Shown here: positions 23,094-31,955 of the stretch, in pieces | Layout: each line of letters begins with the position of its first letter | Numbering within the stretch: the first letter of the stretch is position 1 | NCBI GenBank assembly: GCA_963971535.1 | Contig: OZ020591.1 | Coordinates: forward strand, 14,919,123 to 14,983,122 | DNA: 64,000 nucleotides | Direction of reading: 5' to 3' | From: Notolepis coatsorum | Taxonomy: Eukaryota; Chordata; Actinopteri; Aulopiformes; Paralepididae | Position numbers and translations under genes: made by a program | The notes under the pieces: model-generated | What the model saw: only the letters and a program-made list of their open reading frames with translations | What the model was told of the DNA's origin: nothing | The model's database searches: none

Positions 23094-23512
23094 GGGGGCA
23101 GGTGGCGTAGCGGAGATTACGTTCGTCACCAACACCGGGAGACACTGGATTCGCCTGTTCGAATCCAGCTCCCGGCGTTGCTATCAGCTTGGCTGGCCTC
23201 TTGCACTAATACAATTGGCAGTATTAGAGGGTGGAAAGCTGAAGGGTGGGTCCTGGGCGTTGTGGACAGCGACAGTCGGGGCGCCTGCTCAGCAAGGGTA
23301 GGAACTAGGGAGAGATAGTGCAGCCTCCCACACGCTACTCTCTCCCCGGTGAGAACCTGCGTGGCCAGCTGCACATGCGTCGGAGGAAAGCATGTGACAG
23401 TCTCCGGTCTCCCGGACCAACAGTAGGGGAAAGTACGCAACAACCAGGAAGGGTGGGATGGGAGAAAAATCGGGAAAAAGAGGGGAAGAAAGATAATTAA
23501 AAAAGAAAAAAA
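23094..23512 (+). mobile_element. SINE-2, tRNA-derived, with TSD
   Basis: The head reads CAGGTGGCGTAGCGGAGATT with a B box TGTTCGAATCCAGCT, and the body contains ACTAATACAATTGGCAGTAT and CGTCGGAGGAAAGCATGTGA. It ends in an A-rich tail. The target duplication is AATGGCGG (23086-23093 and 23513-23520). Other copies lie at 35798-36212 (minus), 36700-37176 and in the second unit of the segmental duplication. Confidence 0.88.
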
Positions 23513-23842
23513 AATGGCGGAATATACTTTGGTCTAACAGGATGTTAGTGACGGTTCACCCTTCTCATTGGTTGAAAATGGCCTTCATGTTTGTACATCG
23601 CCACCTGCTGCTTTGGCATTGTACTACATGTATATTACATCAGTGTTAAACCACTGTGAGCGGCCCGGAGCGGATTGGAGCGGAGGAGAACTCTCGCTCC
23701 GGAAGTCGCGCCGACCCATTTTAAAACCCACTCCCCGCTCACGTCAAAACCGCCCGCTACGCTCCCCGCGCCGCTCACATGCCCTGGTGTGAGTGTTCCT
23801 GTGTGTCGCCCAACTCTCATGTGTGTGTTCTTCTTCTAAAGA

Positions 23843-23872
23843 AGTACATGGGGTTTCTATTTAATATACTGC
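23843..23872. repeat. 38-bp minisatellite, block 3
   Basis: A partial unit, AGTACATGGGGTTTCTATTT then AATATACTGC, continuing the array broken at 22300. The zinc-finger gene's polyadenylation signal lies only about 26 bp further on. Confidence 0.75.
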
Positions 23873-23897
23873 AAACTGTGTTTGGGGACCTGCTCTC

Positions 23898-23903
23898 TTT
23901 ATT
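23898..23903 (-). terminator. Polyadenylation signal of the zinc-finger gene
   Basis: AATAAA on the minus strand, about 21 bp after the TAA stop (23925-23927). Such a close signal implies a very short 3' UTR. Confidence 0.6.
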
Positions 23904-23924
23904 CTTTTCAAGTCTACTCTCAGC

Positions 23925-25831
23925 TTAAACGGAACAACTAAATGGTTTCTTTTCTGTATGAGTTCTAGTGTGTTTCTTCATATGTCCTTTATCACTGAAC
24001 CCTTTCCCACAAACTGAACAGCTAAATGGCTTCTCTCCTGTGTGAATTCTCATGTGTGTCTTCAGATTTGTCTTCGTACTGAACACTTTCCCACAAACAG
24101 AACAGCTAAATGGCTTCTCTCCTGTGTGAATTCTCATGTGTGTCTTCTGCCTCTCTTTCTGCCTGAACAATTTCCCACAAACTATACAACTAAATGGTTT
24201 CTCTCCTGTATGAGTTCTCATGTGTGTCTTCAGATTTCCTTGGGCATTGAACCCTTTCCCACAAACTGAACAGCTAAATGGCTTCTCTCCTGTGTGAATT
24301 CTCATGTGTGTCTTCAGACTTGTTTGCTGACTGAACCCTTTCCCACAAACGGAACAACCAAATGGTTTCTCTCCAGTATGAATTATCATGTGTGTCTTCA
24401 GATCTGCCTTCCTACTGAACCCTTTCCCACAAACGGAACAACCAAATGGTTTCTCTCCAGTATGAATTCTCATGTGTGTCTTCAGATGTGTTTGGTCATT
24501 GAACCCTTTCCTACAAACTGAACAACTAAATGCTTTTTCTCCTGTATGAATTCTCATGTGTTTCTTCAGATTTGTTTGCTGATTGAACCCTTTCCTACAA
24601 ACTGAACAACTAAATGGTTTCTCTCCAGTATGAATTCTCATGTGTGTCTTCAGATCTGCCTTACTACTGAACCCTTTCCCACAAACTGAACAACTAAATG
24701 GTTTCTCTCCAGTATGAGTTCTCATGTGTCTCTTCAGATTTCCCTTCCTACTGAACCCTTTCCCACAAACGGAACAACCAAATGGTTTCACCCCGGTATG
24801 ATTTTTTACGTGTATCTTCACATGTCTCTTCTTGCTGAATCCAGGCCTGTTAGACAACGTTTGTATTTTCTGTGTCTTCTTTTGTTTTAGTGCCATCAAA
24901 CCTGGACCTCCACTCTCCTTCCATTCATCGCTATCATCGGTCTCAGTTCCAGAACTGTCACCATCACTGTCATCAGTCTCAGTTCCAGAACTGTCATCAT
25001 CACTGTCATCAGTCTCAGCTCCAGAACTGTCATCATCACTGTCATCAGTCTCAGTTCCAGAACTGTCATCATCACCGTCATCAGTCTCAGTTCCAGAACT
25101 GTCATCATCACCGTCATCAGTCTCAGTTCCAGAACTGTCATCATCACTGTCATCAGTCTCAGTTAGAGAACAGTCTGAAGAGAGAGGCTGGCTATCTCTA
25201 GTTGTTTCTAAATCACCAGCTGGATCTAAGTTACTGGCTAGTTCCGCTACCCCACAGTCCTCTCCTTCAGGTTCTGTTTTCATGTGTTCAGTTGAGGTGC
25301 TGGGTAAAGAGTATGCTTCTCTGTTTTTCTCCCTTTGGGTTTGAAGAGGCTGGAAGGGCAGAGCGTTCTCTTGACCATCTTCATATTTCACTGGGTGAAC
25401 TGTGATCTTGGAGCGATCAGCTTCTTCCAGCCCTTGATCTAGTTCATCTTTAATCTGCTCCGTGTCCCGGTTTTGGCTGAGTTGTGAGGACAGAGTGTTC
25501 TCACCTTCATTTTCACATTTCATAGGTTGTAAGGTCATCTTGGAGCCATCAGCCTCCTCTAGATCTTGACACAGTTCCTCCTGTTCCTCTTTAATCTGGA
25601 GGGGCTCTGAGTGCTGGGTCTGGCTGAGCTGTGAGGACTGAGGTTTCTCTTCATCATGTTCACTCTTCACAGAGACAGGAAGCTCCTCTCCCTCCTGACT
25701 GATCCAGAGTTCCTCCTGTTCCTCTTTAATCTGTTGGCGCTCTGGCTCCTCCTGGACCAGACTGGGGCTCCTCTCCTGCTCATGGGGAACCTCCTCTTCA
25801 CAGACAAACAGCTGTAAGACCATCATGGAGT
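23925..25831 (-). CDS. C2H2 zinc-finger protein, 10 fingers, terminal exon
   Basis: Probable DNA-binding nuclear protein of the large fish C2H2 family. The exon is taken to begin after a splice acceptor (AG at 25833-25832); the first ATG inside it is at 25826, giving about 633 aa. The N-terminus is acidic with two IKEEQEELW/IKEEQEELC motifs, resembling N-terminal regions of fish-specific zinc-finger expansions. A repeat of SSGTETDDSDDD-type units follows, then ten complete fingers of form CSVCGKGF-x5-L-x2-H-x3-H joined by HTGEKPF linkers. A degenerate finger precedes them, and an eleventh is cut after KKPFSCSV by the stop. Contact positions -1/3/6 differ between fingers (RNR, SDT, QNK, DHT, RDT, QST, ANT, QRT, TNT, DHK). 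Upstream exons are not identified. A role in silencing mobile elements is only an inference from related families. Confidence 0.88.
24926..25165 (-). repeat. 36-bp coding minisatellite in zinc-finger gene
   Basis: About seven 12-codon units encoding SSGTETDDSDDD variants (DSDDD, DGDDD, AETDDS). It forms an acidic low-complexity linker between the N-terminal region and the fingers. The unit length keeps the frame, so copy number can vary without breaking the protein. Confidence 0.9.
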
Positions 25832-25873
25832 CTAGAAAGAAGGGCACCGCAATGGAGTCTAGAAAGAAGGGCA
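25825..25873 (-). promoter_or_regulatory. Tandemly duplicated 3' splice site
   Basis: On the minus strand, TGCCCTTCTTTCTAG occurs twice, 27 bp apart, giving acceptors with exon starts at 25858 and 25831. Both are in the same frame. The paralogous copy near 31798 has only one. Use of the distal acceptor would add nine codons upstream of the first in-exon ATG. Confidence 0.7.
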
Positions 25874-25952
25874 TAAAATAATTTCAATGTAATTTGTTAT
25901 AACCATTGCTTTTGAAAGTAACAAAGGGACAGGCCACTATTTCACACTACAC

Positions 25953-26066
25953 TCTTAACCCTTTCACTGCGACAATATACACAGAAGGTTAACCCTTTCA
26001 CTGCCACACATCAGGTTAACCCTTTCACTGCCACACTACAGAAGGTTAACCCTTTACCATCACATG
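25953..26066. repeat. Minisatellite of TTAACCCTTTCACTGCCACA units
   Basis: About four imperfect copies of a roughly 30-bp unit containing GGTTAACCCTTTCACTGC. The same repeat lies beside the paralogous segments at 34233-34396 and 39231-39394. Confidence 0.85.
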
Positions 26067-26736
26067 ACCGACGGTAACCGCACTACATCAGAAAAGTGTG
26101 TCTCGGTAGTCTTGAGCAACCCCATCTCACTGAAAATGCTAACTTTCTATGTTAACGTTAAACCAAACCATAATCATAGTATTGCTGTGTTTGTATCAGG
26201 ATGGGTGGCTTGGTCTAATGGTGAGTGCACTCGACCCCCCACCCAGAGCATTGTTAGTTTGACTCCAAATATATATATTTTACTTTGGCTGATACGAAAT
26301 GTAAATATATTATACAAAACGTAACTATATTACTTATTGACATAACGTACATTATATACCTTTTCCCTGTGGTCAATTAAGTACTTTATTTACATATTTT
26401 AAGCAAGATCAGGCTGAACAGAGAGACTATGATGACTATGATTGTCTCTCTCTCATATGTGTGTATTTTCCACCTAGCCAGTGTAAACACTGACGAAGGT
26501 CAGAGGGCTGAAACATGTTTGTTTGTTGAAAATGTATTACAGATAGACAGTGCTACATCTTTATACAATTGCCGAATTCATCCAACCTTATTGCTATACA
26601 ATAAACACGCATTAATTGAAGCATAATGGAGATTTATTCACAAAACCATCCACCGAAAAAGTAGGTTAAACAAAAAAAAAGTTGACTCTGTCTAGAAGCA
26701 GCTCGGAGGTGCAGTGTTTCAACACATTCCATCTAA
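26067..26736. other. No gene; possible decayed SINE
   Basis: At 26199-26275 GGTGGCTTGGTCTAATGGTG with a later AGTTTGACTCC resembles degenerate tRNA A and B boxes. Near 26493 GACGAAGGTCAGAGGGCTGA and AACATG resemble a core seen in some fish retroposons. Neither is firm. No coding frame. Confidence 0.35.
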
Positions 26737-27860
26737 AGGCCTCTGCATGCTACAGCAACTTCAAAGCAACTGCACCACAACATCGACAAAGCAACGGTGT
26801 TGCAGACATTCTGCCTTTATGCTTCTGCAACATCGACGCACAGCCTAATGTAACATTGTACCCCGTATGTAGCTAGGTTCCCTAGATAGATGACACTTCC
26901 CTTCTCAACCAACCCATTGATAACAAGCAGAAAAATAAGCATAATTTTTACTTCCGGGCGGGGGGTTTCAAAATAAAAGAGCGACGTCTAAAAGCACCGT
27001 AAATACGTTTATTTTTTACAATATCTAATGTTACACGAACCTAAACTAATCTAAAGTTAGTTTAGGTTCGTGTTAACGTTAGATAATGTACAAAATAAAC
27101 GTATTTCCGGTGCTTTTAGACGTCGCTCTTTTATTTTGAAATCCCCCGACCGGAAGTGTTATAGTGTCTGTTGCTAGCAGCTTAACTTCTGTCGCCCGCT
27201 TCTGTGCTTTTCGAGCTAACGTAACATTAGTTTCCAATGGAGAGGAGAGAAAGACCTCGGCTCACATGCAGCTCAAACTACCTGTTGGAATAAATTAATT
27301 GATTGATGTTTAACTTGTCCCTGTGTGTGTCCAGTCATTTCGACTAGCAAACGTTGTATTTAATGTTACCTCAGGATACCATTGTATTTAGTTGGTTAGC
27401 TATGTAGCTAATGTGGATAGCATTTTGAATAGCACCAATGCTAGCTGGCTGGCTACAGCTTTATTTACTAAATTATGGAGGCTTTTTAATCGTCAAGGTA
27501 AGAGAGGATTTGTCATGATCAACTGAAGGCGTATGCTATGGAACAATATGTGCTTGGGTTTTCAGAAAAAGGCCAGCTATGTGACGCTAATTATTTAGCA
27601 TCAACACTGGCTGGCTACAACAATGGAGGATGGTATTCTCTGCGGGACCAATATTATTCTATGACAGCCCCGCCCCCATTCGCTAACCAACCAATCACTG
27701 CTACGCAATATCAACGCAACGGTTGTTTAGATTAGATTTTGGAGACATGTACGCAACATCCTCGCAACACAGTCTACAAGACCCTCTAAAACAACCGCGC
27801 TGAAATCACGCTGATGTTGTGTTGAAGTTGCTTTGAAGTTGCTGTAGAATGTAGAGGCCT
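26737..27860. mobile_element. TAA-flanked inverted-repeat element
   Basis: Ends AGGCCTCTGCATGCTACAGC on the left and AGGCCTCTACATTCTACAGC on the right strand complement, similar for roughly 50 bp. Flanking TAA on both sides (26734-26736 and 27861-27863) fits the 3-bp target of PIF/Harbinger elements. It is 1,124 bp with no transposase frame. Inside is a near-perfect 208-bp palindrome. The superfamily call rests on the TAA and the end pairing only. Confidence 0.6.
26950..27157. repeat. 208-bp near-perfect palindrome
   Basis: Arms of about 100 bp, starting ACTTCCGG and ending CCGGAAGT, fold around a 7-base loop (27050-27056) flanked by AACCTAAACTAA and TTAGTTTAGGTT. A few mismatches and short indels occur near the outer ends. 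A transcript would form a long hairpin. Confidence 0.92.
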
Positions 27861-28133
27861 TAAAGGGGAGATGAAGCAGTGAACAATGTGATCCTAGTTT
27901 GTTTGTTGTGTACCTTGTGTAAGACAGGGTCCTATAATAAAATGTGAAATCCTGCTTATTTGTCTGAAAAATCAAATATAATTTCCCTGTTTTCGCCATG
28001 GGCGCGGCCATTTTGTTGCTGACGTCATGGGGCTGGTTTGGTGTATACACTGCTGGTTAGCTGCCTATAGTGAATGGGTCAGTCAGTAAATAAAATGTTG
28101 CCTACAAAACAACGGGACCGCGGTGGTTCTGTT

Positions 28134-28371
28134 TGTATTGCTCCTGGCTGTTCAAACTAATTTTACCGTGTGAAAGAGAGGAAAGTTGGTTAATTTCCAC
28201 AAACTACCAGTGAAAAAAACAGTGTTGTTGGCACGTTGGCTCAGGCTGGCTGCACTCAGGCGGCGCGACCAGCCTGTTGGACAGGGAAGGAGGATCTGCA
28301 GCGAACACTTCATTGCCTCGGATTATGTTGTTGGGGTGGGATGTTTGTCCAGAAGACCACTAATCAGCTGA
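28134..28371 (+). pseudogene. THAP-domain fragment, left arm
   Basis: THAP is a C2CH zinc-binding DNA domain. Here a CIAPGC pair of cysteines (28134-28151), then in another frame FHKLPVKK, LLARWLRLAAL and RRICSEHF (28186 onward) fit the C-x4-C and C-x2-H pattern with about 49 residues between. A stop follows the first cysteines, and a frameshift separates the two parts. Only the domain, not a full transposase, is present. Confidence 0.65.
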
Positions 28372-28615
28372 AGCCGGACACGGTTCCCTCAGTCTTCGAC
28401 AGACAGACCGGCCCAGGCAGTTCAGCGTCGCGGAGCATTCAGCCTGCTGGCTACCTAGATCCACTTCAACCAGCGTCGCGGAGCATTCAGCCTGCTGGCT
28501 ACCTAGCTCCACTTCAACCAGCCAAGCGTCGGGAGCTCCAGCAGCTTGTCGATGTGCTAATAGCCTGGAGCCAGCTACCGTTAGCTTGCCGAGGCTCCAG
28601 CACACCGACAAGCTG

Positions 28616-28984
28616 CTGGAGCCGGCAACTACTGTTAGCTTGCCGAGGCTATTAGCACACCGACAAGCTGCTGGAGCTAGCTACCGTTAGCTTGCAGAGG
28701 CTATTAGCACACCGACAAGCTGTGTAGCCAGCTACCGTTAGCTTGCCGAGGCTATTAGCACACCGACAAGCTGTGTAGCCAGCTACCGTTAGCTTGCCGA
28801 GGCTATTAGCACACCGACAAGCTGTGTAGCCAGCTACCGTTAGCTTGCCGAGGCTATTAGCACACCGACAAGCTGTGTAGCCAGCTACCGTTAGCTTGCC
28901 GAGGCTATTAGCACACCGACAAGCTGTGTAGCCAGCTACCGTTAGTTTGCCGAGGCTATTAGCACACCGACAAGCTGTGTAGCC
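28616..28984. repeat. 51-bp tandem repeat at fold-back centre
   Basis: About seven copies of a 51-bp unit containing GCTTGCCGAGGCTATTAGCA and CACCGACAAGCTGTGTAGCC. As 51 is a multiple of three, a repetitive open frame appears on the minus strand (17-residue unit with GYTACRCANSLGKLTVA); it has no family resemblance. Confidence 0.92.
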
Positions 28985-29162
28985 AGCAGGCTGAATGCTC
29001 CGCGACGCTGGTTGAACTGGAGCTAGGTAGCCAGCAGGCTGAATGCTCCGCGACGCTGGTTGAAGTGGATCTAGGTAGCCAGCAGGCTGAATGCTCCGCG
29101 ACGCTGAACTGCCTGGGCCGGTCTGTCTGTCGAAGACCGAGGGAACCGCGTCCGGCTTCAGC

Positions 29163-29400
29163 TGATTAGTGGTCTTCTGGACAAACATCCCACCCCAACA
29201 ACATAATCCGAGGCAATGAAGTGTTCGCTGCAGATCCTCCTTCCCTGTCCAACAGGCTGGTCGCGCCGCCTGAGTGCAGCCAGCCTGAGCCAACGTGCAC
29301 TGCCAACAACACTGTTTTTTTCACTGGTAGTTTGTGGAAATTAACCAACTTTCCTCTCTTTCACACGGTAAAATTAGTTTGAACAGCCAGGAGCAATACA
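29163..29400 (-). pseudogene. THAP-domain fragment, right arm
   Basis: Mirror image of the left-arm fragment with the same lesions, read on the minus strand. HKLPVKKTVLLA is readable near 29348-29300 and the C-x2-H part is in another frame. The two arms are nearly identical, so one was copied from the other or they have been homogenised. Confidence 0.65.
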
Positions 29401-29689
29401 AACAGAACCACCGCGGTCCCGTTGTTTTGTAGGCAACATTTTATTTACTGACTGACCCATTCACTATAGGCAGCTAACCAGCAGTGTATACACCAAACCA
29501 GCCCCATGACGTCAGCAACAAAATGGCCGCGCCCATAATGATAAATGCTTCAAAAATGCACATAACAAATCGTTTTTTCTTAGAAACTGCTTATTTTTAT
29601 AACGTGATTTTTTCTGTGGCTTATCTAAATACTAATGTGATGCTATGAATATGTATTTATCGCTATGCTTCATCTCCACTTTAAGAGTG

Positions 29690-30000
29690 AAGTGAGTGGT
29701 TGTTATTGGATTGATTGACATTTTTATTAATGTCCGCCTTGTACATAATATTCTCTGCTTCGAAGTGGTTATGCTTTGACCCTCTTTCGAAGTGAGTTAT
29801 GCTTAGAGTTTGGAATCAGGGCTGGTGGTCTATCGCCCTGCTCTAAAGATAAACTCTAAGCATAACCCACTTCGAAAGAGGGCCAAAGCATAACCACTTC
29901 GAAGCAATAGGTTGCTTCAAAGTATGGCATCTAACAGTGAAGTGATAATAAGTGAGCGGTTGTTATTGGATTGATTGAACATTTTATTAACAGTGAAATG
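29690..30000. repeat. Hairpin flanked by direct repeats
   Basis: A stem-loop at 29758-29904 has 54-bp arms (CTTCGAAGTGGTTATGCTTT and its complement) around a 38-base loop. On both sides lie direct repeats of TGGTTGTTATTGGATTGATT (29699 and 29958). No coding content. Confidence 0.85.
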
Positions 30001-30515
30001 AGAGTGTCCTTTTGAAGGAGAGGAGGTTCTACAACGAATGGCATCTAACAACACACTTCCCGCGATTTATATTTTGTTTCACAATGAGTCATGCCCAACC
30101 AACTACATAATCCAACATTGTGTAAGCAACTAACACATTCCACGTGACAGAATAGTTTTTGAATGAGTCGTTATGACGCTATCAATACATCCATTCATAA
30201 AGATTATTGTCCGCCATCTTGGTTTCATTCCTAAAAACCCGAACGGCGGAGTGATTCGAAAACCCAGTTCTGTGGTGAAACAGGCTCTGAGGTTTTGTCA
30301 GATGCTCTCTGGCGCCACCAGTTATTGAAGGAATACACTGTTGCTGTCACACCTCAGTCTTCTGACTGCTACCTTGAACTACTTATGAGTGAAGCCCACT
30401 AGGGCACGACATATCTGCAGTAGAGATGTCTGCTGTCACTCCAATACAATAGAGCTAAATGGCACCGGGTTTGTGCCAAAATAATAGATTTGAAAAACTC
30501 AACATTAATGTCTTT
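30001..30515. other. No gene; short shared repeat inside
   Basis: Contains at 30264-30323 the approximately 60-bp segment shared with 16907-16966. No convincing frame. Confidence 0.4.
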
Positions 30516-31266
30516 CAGCGTTTCCGTTAGCCGGTAATTACCGGTATTTGACCGGCAAAATCTGTTGAAGTCCGACATATTTAATCTCTCCGGTCTTAAT
30601 GTCCGGTGAAAATAATTCCCTGAGTCTAAGCACAATTTGATTATTTGAATTGTATTAAAATAGGCTAAAATTAAATAGCCTATGCTATGAACGAAACAAT
30701 CATTACATTTGTTTCATCGTTGCTTCACCAAGCAGGTATAATAATGTTGTCAGCGAGAGCTTAGTGCTGGGTTTTGCGAGTGCATGTGTAGCTGCAGAGC
30801 CGGAGCAGCAGCAGCCATTACAGCAGCCATTGCAGTACTCCAATTCAGCCATTGGCAATTCAATGTTGGGTGGAGGGCGCTGCTGTGCGGTCCCCAGATA
30901 GAGCCAGAAAAGAGCCAATAACAGCTGAATCTGCTGCTCTGCATCGACATACTCTCGCAAATAAGTCGTTGGGAGGTGGAGAGAGAGAGAGTCGTCACGC
31001 AAACCCACGATAATGTTGCCGTGTCTCTCTGCCAAATTTCTCAGTTCTTCGCTTGATATAATTAATACAAATGTCCAATATAACGGAATTCGTTAGCTCA
31101 TAAAAATGTGATTATAACAGACTGCGGTTTATTATTGTCGGGCGACTGCCCACAGACACCTATTTGATTTAAAGTCGGCAGCAGCACGAGTCTCGGGACT
31201 TATTTTATTTGGAATATAATGGCTTTATACGCAAAAGTAGCCTAGTTTTTTCTAACGGAAACCCTG
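30516..31266. mobile_element. Non-autonomous hAT element with 8-bp TSD
   Basis: Ends CAGCGTTTCCGTTAG and CAGGGTTTCCGTTAG in inverted orientation; target duplication ATGTCTTT on both sides (30508-30515 and 31267-31274). 751 bp. A minus-strand frame of 110 codons at 30703-31035 is not recognisable as a transposase. A relative in the opposite orientation begins at 34397. Confidence 0.92.
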
Positions 31267-31309
31267 ATGTCTTTAGAGCTTTTTATTTCATTTAGCAACT
31301 ATTTTCTGT

Positions 31310-31831
31310 AGAGCGTTCTCTTGACCATCTTCACATTTCACTGAGTCTACTGTAATATTGGAGCGATCAGCTTCTTCCCAGCCCTTGATCTAGTTCATCT
31401 TTAATCTGCTCTGGGTCCCGGTTTTGGCTGAGTTGTGAGGACAGAGTGTTCTCACCTTCATTTTCACATTTCATAGGTTGTAAGGTCATCTTGGAGCCAT
31501 CAGCCTCCTCTAGATCTTGACACAGTTCCTCCTGTTCCTCTTTAATCTGGAGGGGCACTGAGTCCTGGGTCTGGCTGAGCTGTGAGGACTGAGGTTTCTC
31601 TTCATCATGTTCACTCTTCACAGAGACAGGAAGCTGCTCTCCCTCCTGACTGATCCAGAGTTCCTCCTGTTCCTCTTTAATCTGTAGGCGCTCTGGCTCC
31701 TCCTGGATCAGACTGGGGCTCCTCTCCTGCTGCTCAGGGGGAACCTCCTCTTCACAGATACACAGCTGTAAGGCAATGGAGTCTAGAAAGAAGGGCATAC
31801 AATCATTTCAACGTAATTTGTTGTAACCATT
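31310..31831 (-). pseudogene. Zinc-finger gene copy without fingers
   Basis: Paralogous to about 25357-25872 of the zinc-finger gene: the same acceptor TGCCCTTCTTTCTAG and acidic N-terminal region, with QERSPSLIQEEPERLQIKEE and IKEEQEELC. An extra C near 31377 shifts the frame, giving a stop after DQGLGRS, and homology ends near 31310, so the acidic repeat and all fingers are missing. The in-exon ATG of the other copy is absent. The segment extends on its other side into the same minisatellite (34233-34396), after a transposon insertion. Confidence 0.85.
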
Positions 31832-31955
31832 GCTTTTGAAAGTAACAAAGGGACAGGCCACTTTTGCCCCTTTTCCACTGCATGGTACCTACCTACTCGA
31901 CTCGACTCTACTCGGCCTTTTCGGTTTTCCATTGCCAAAATACCTGGTACCAGGT

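Larger units (their letters stand above)
22664..23786. mobile_element. hAT element with 8-bp TSD, carrying a SINE
   Basis: Terminal inverted repeats CAGTGCATGTGAGCGG and CAGGGCATGTGAGCGG; target duplication GTGTGAGT on both sides (22656-22663 and 23787-23794). Both ends are rich in GAGCGG words. Inside are a LINE-alpha-like tail fragment (22916-22982) and a complete SINE-2 (23094-23512). No transposase frame is seen. Confidence 0.9.
27864..29680. mobile_element. TTAA-flanked fold-back element (Kolobok-like)
   Basis: Termini AGGGGAGATGAAGCA and AGTGGAGATGAAGCA are inverted, and TTAA flanks both sides (27860-27863 and 29681-29684). TTAA targets with TTAAAGG-type ends and a THAP domain are known from Kolobok/T2 elements. 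Inside is a much longer inverted repeat, 27998-28521 against about 29013-29536, nearly identical, each arm with a decayed THAP-like coding segment. The centre is a 51-bp tandem repeat. Total 1,817 bp. No complete transposase is present. Confidence 0.75.

Noticed and set aside
24832..25344. Plus-strand serine/valine-rich frame across the zinc-finger gene
   Set aside because: Antisense shadow of the acidic 36-bp coding repeat.
28616..29293. 213-codon minus-strand frame with repeated GYTACRCANSLGKLTVA
   Set aside because: It is a reading of the 51-bp tandem repeat inside the fold-back element; only the THAP part has family meaning.
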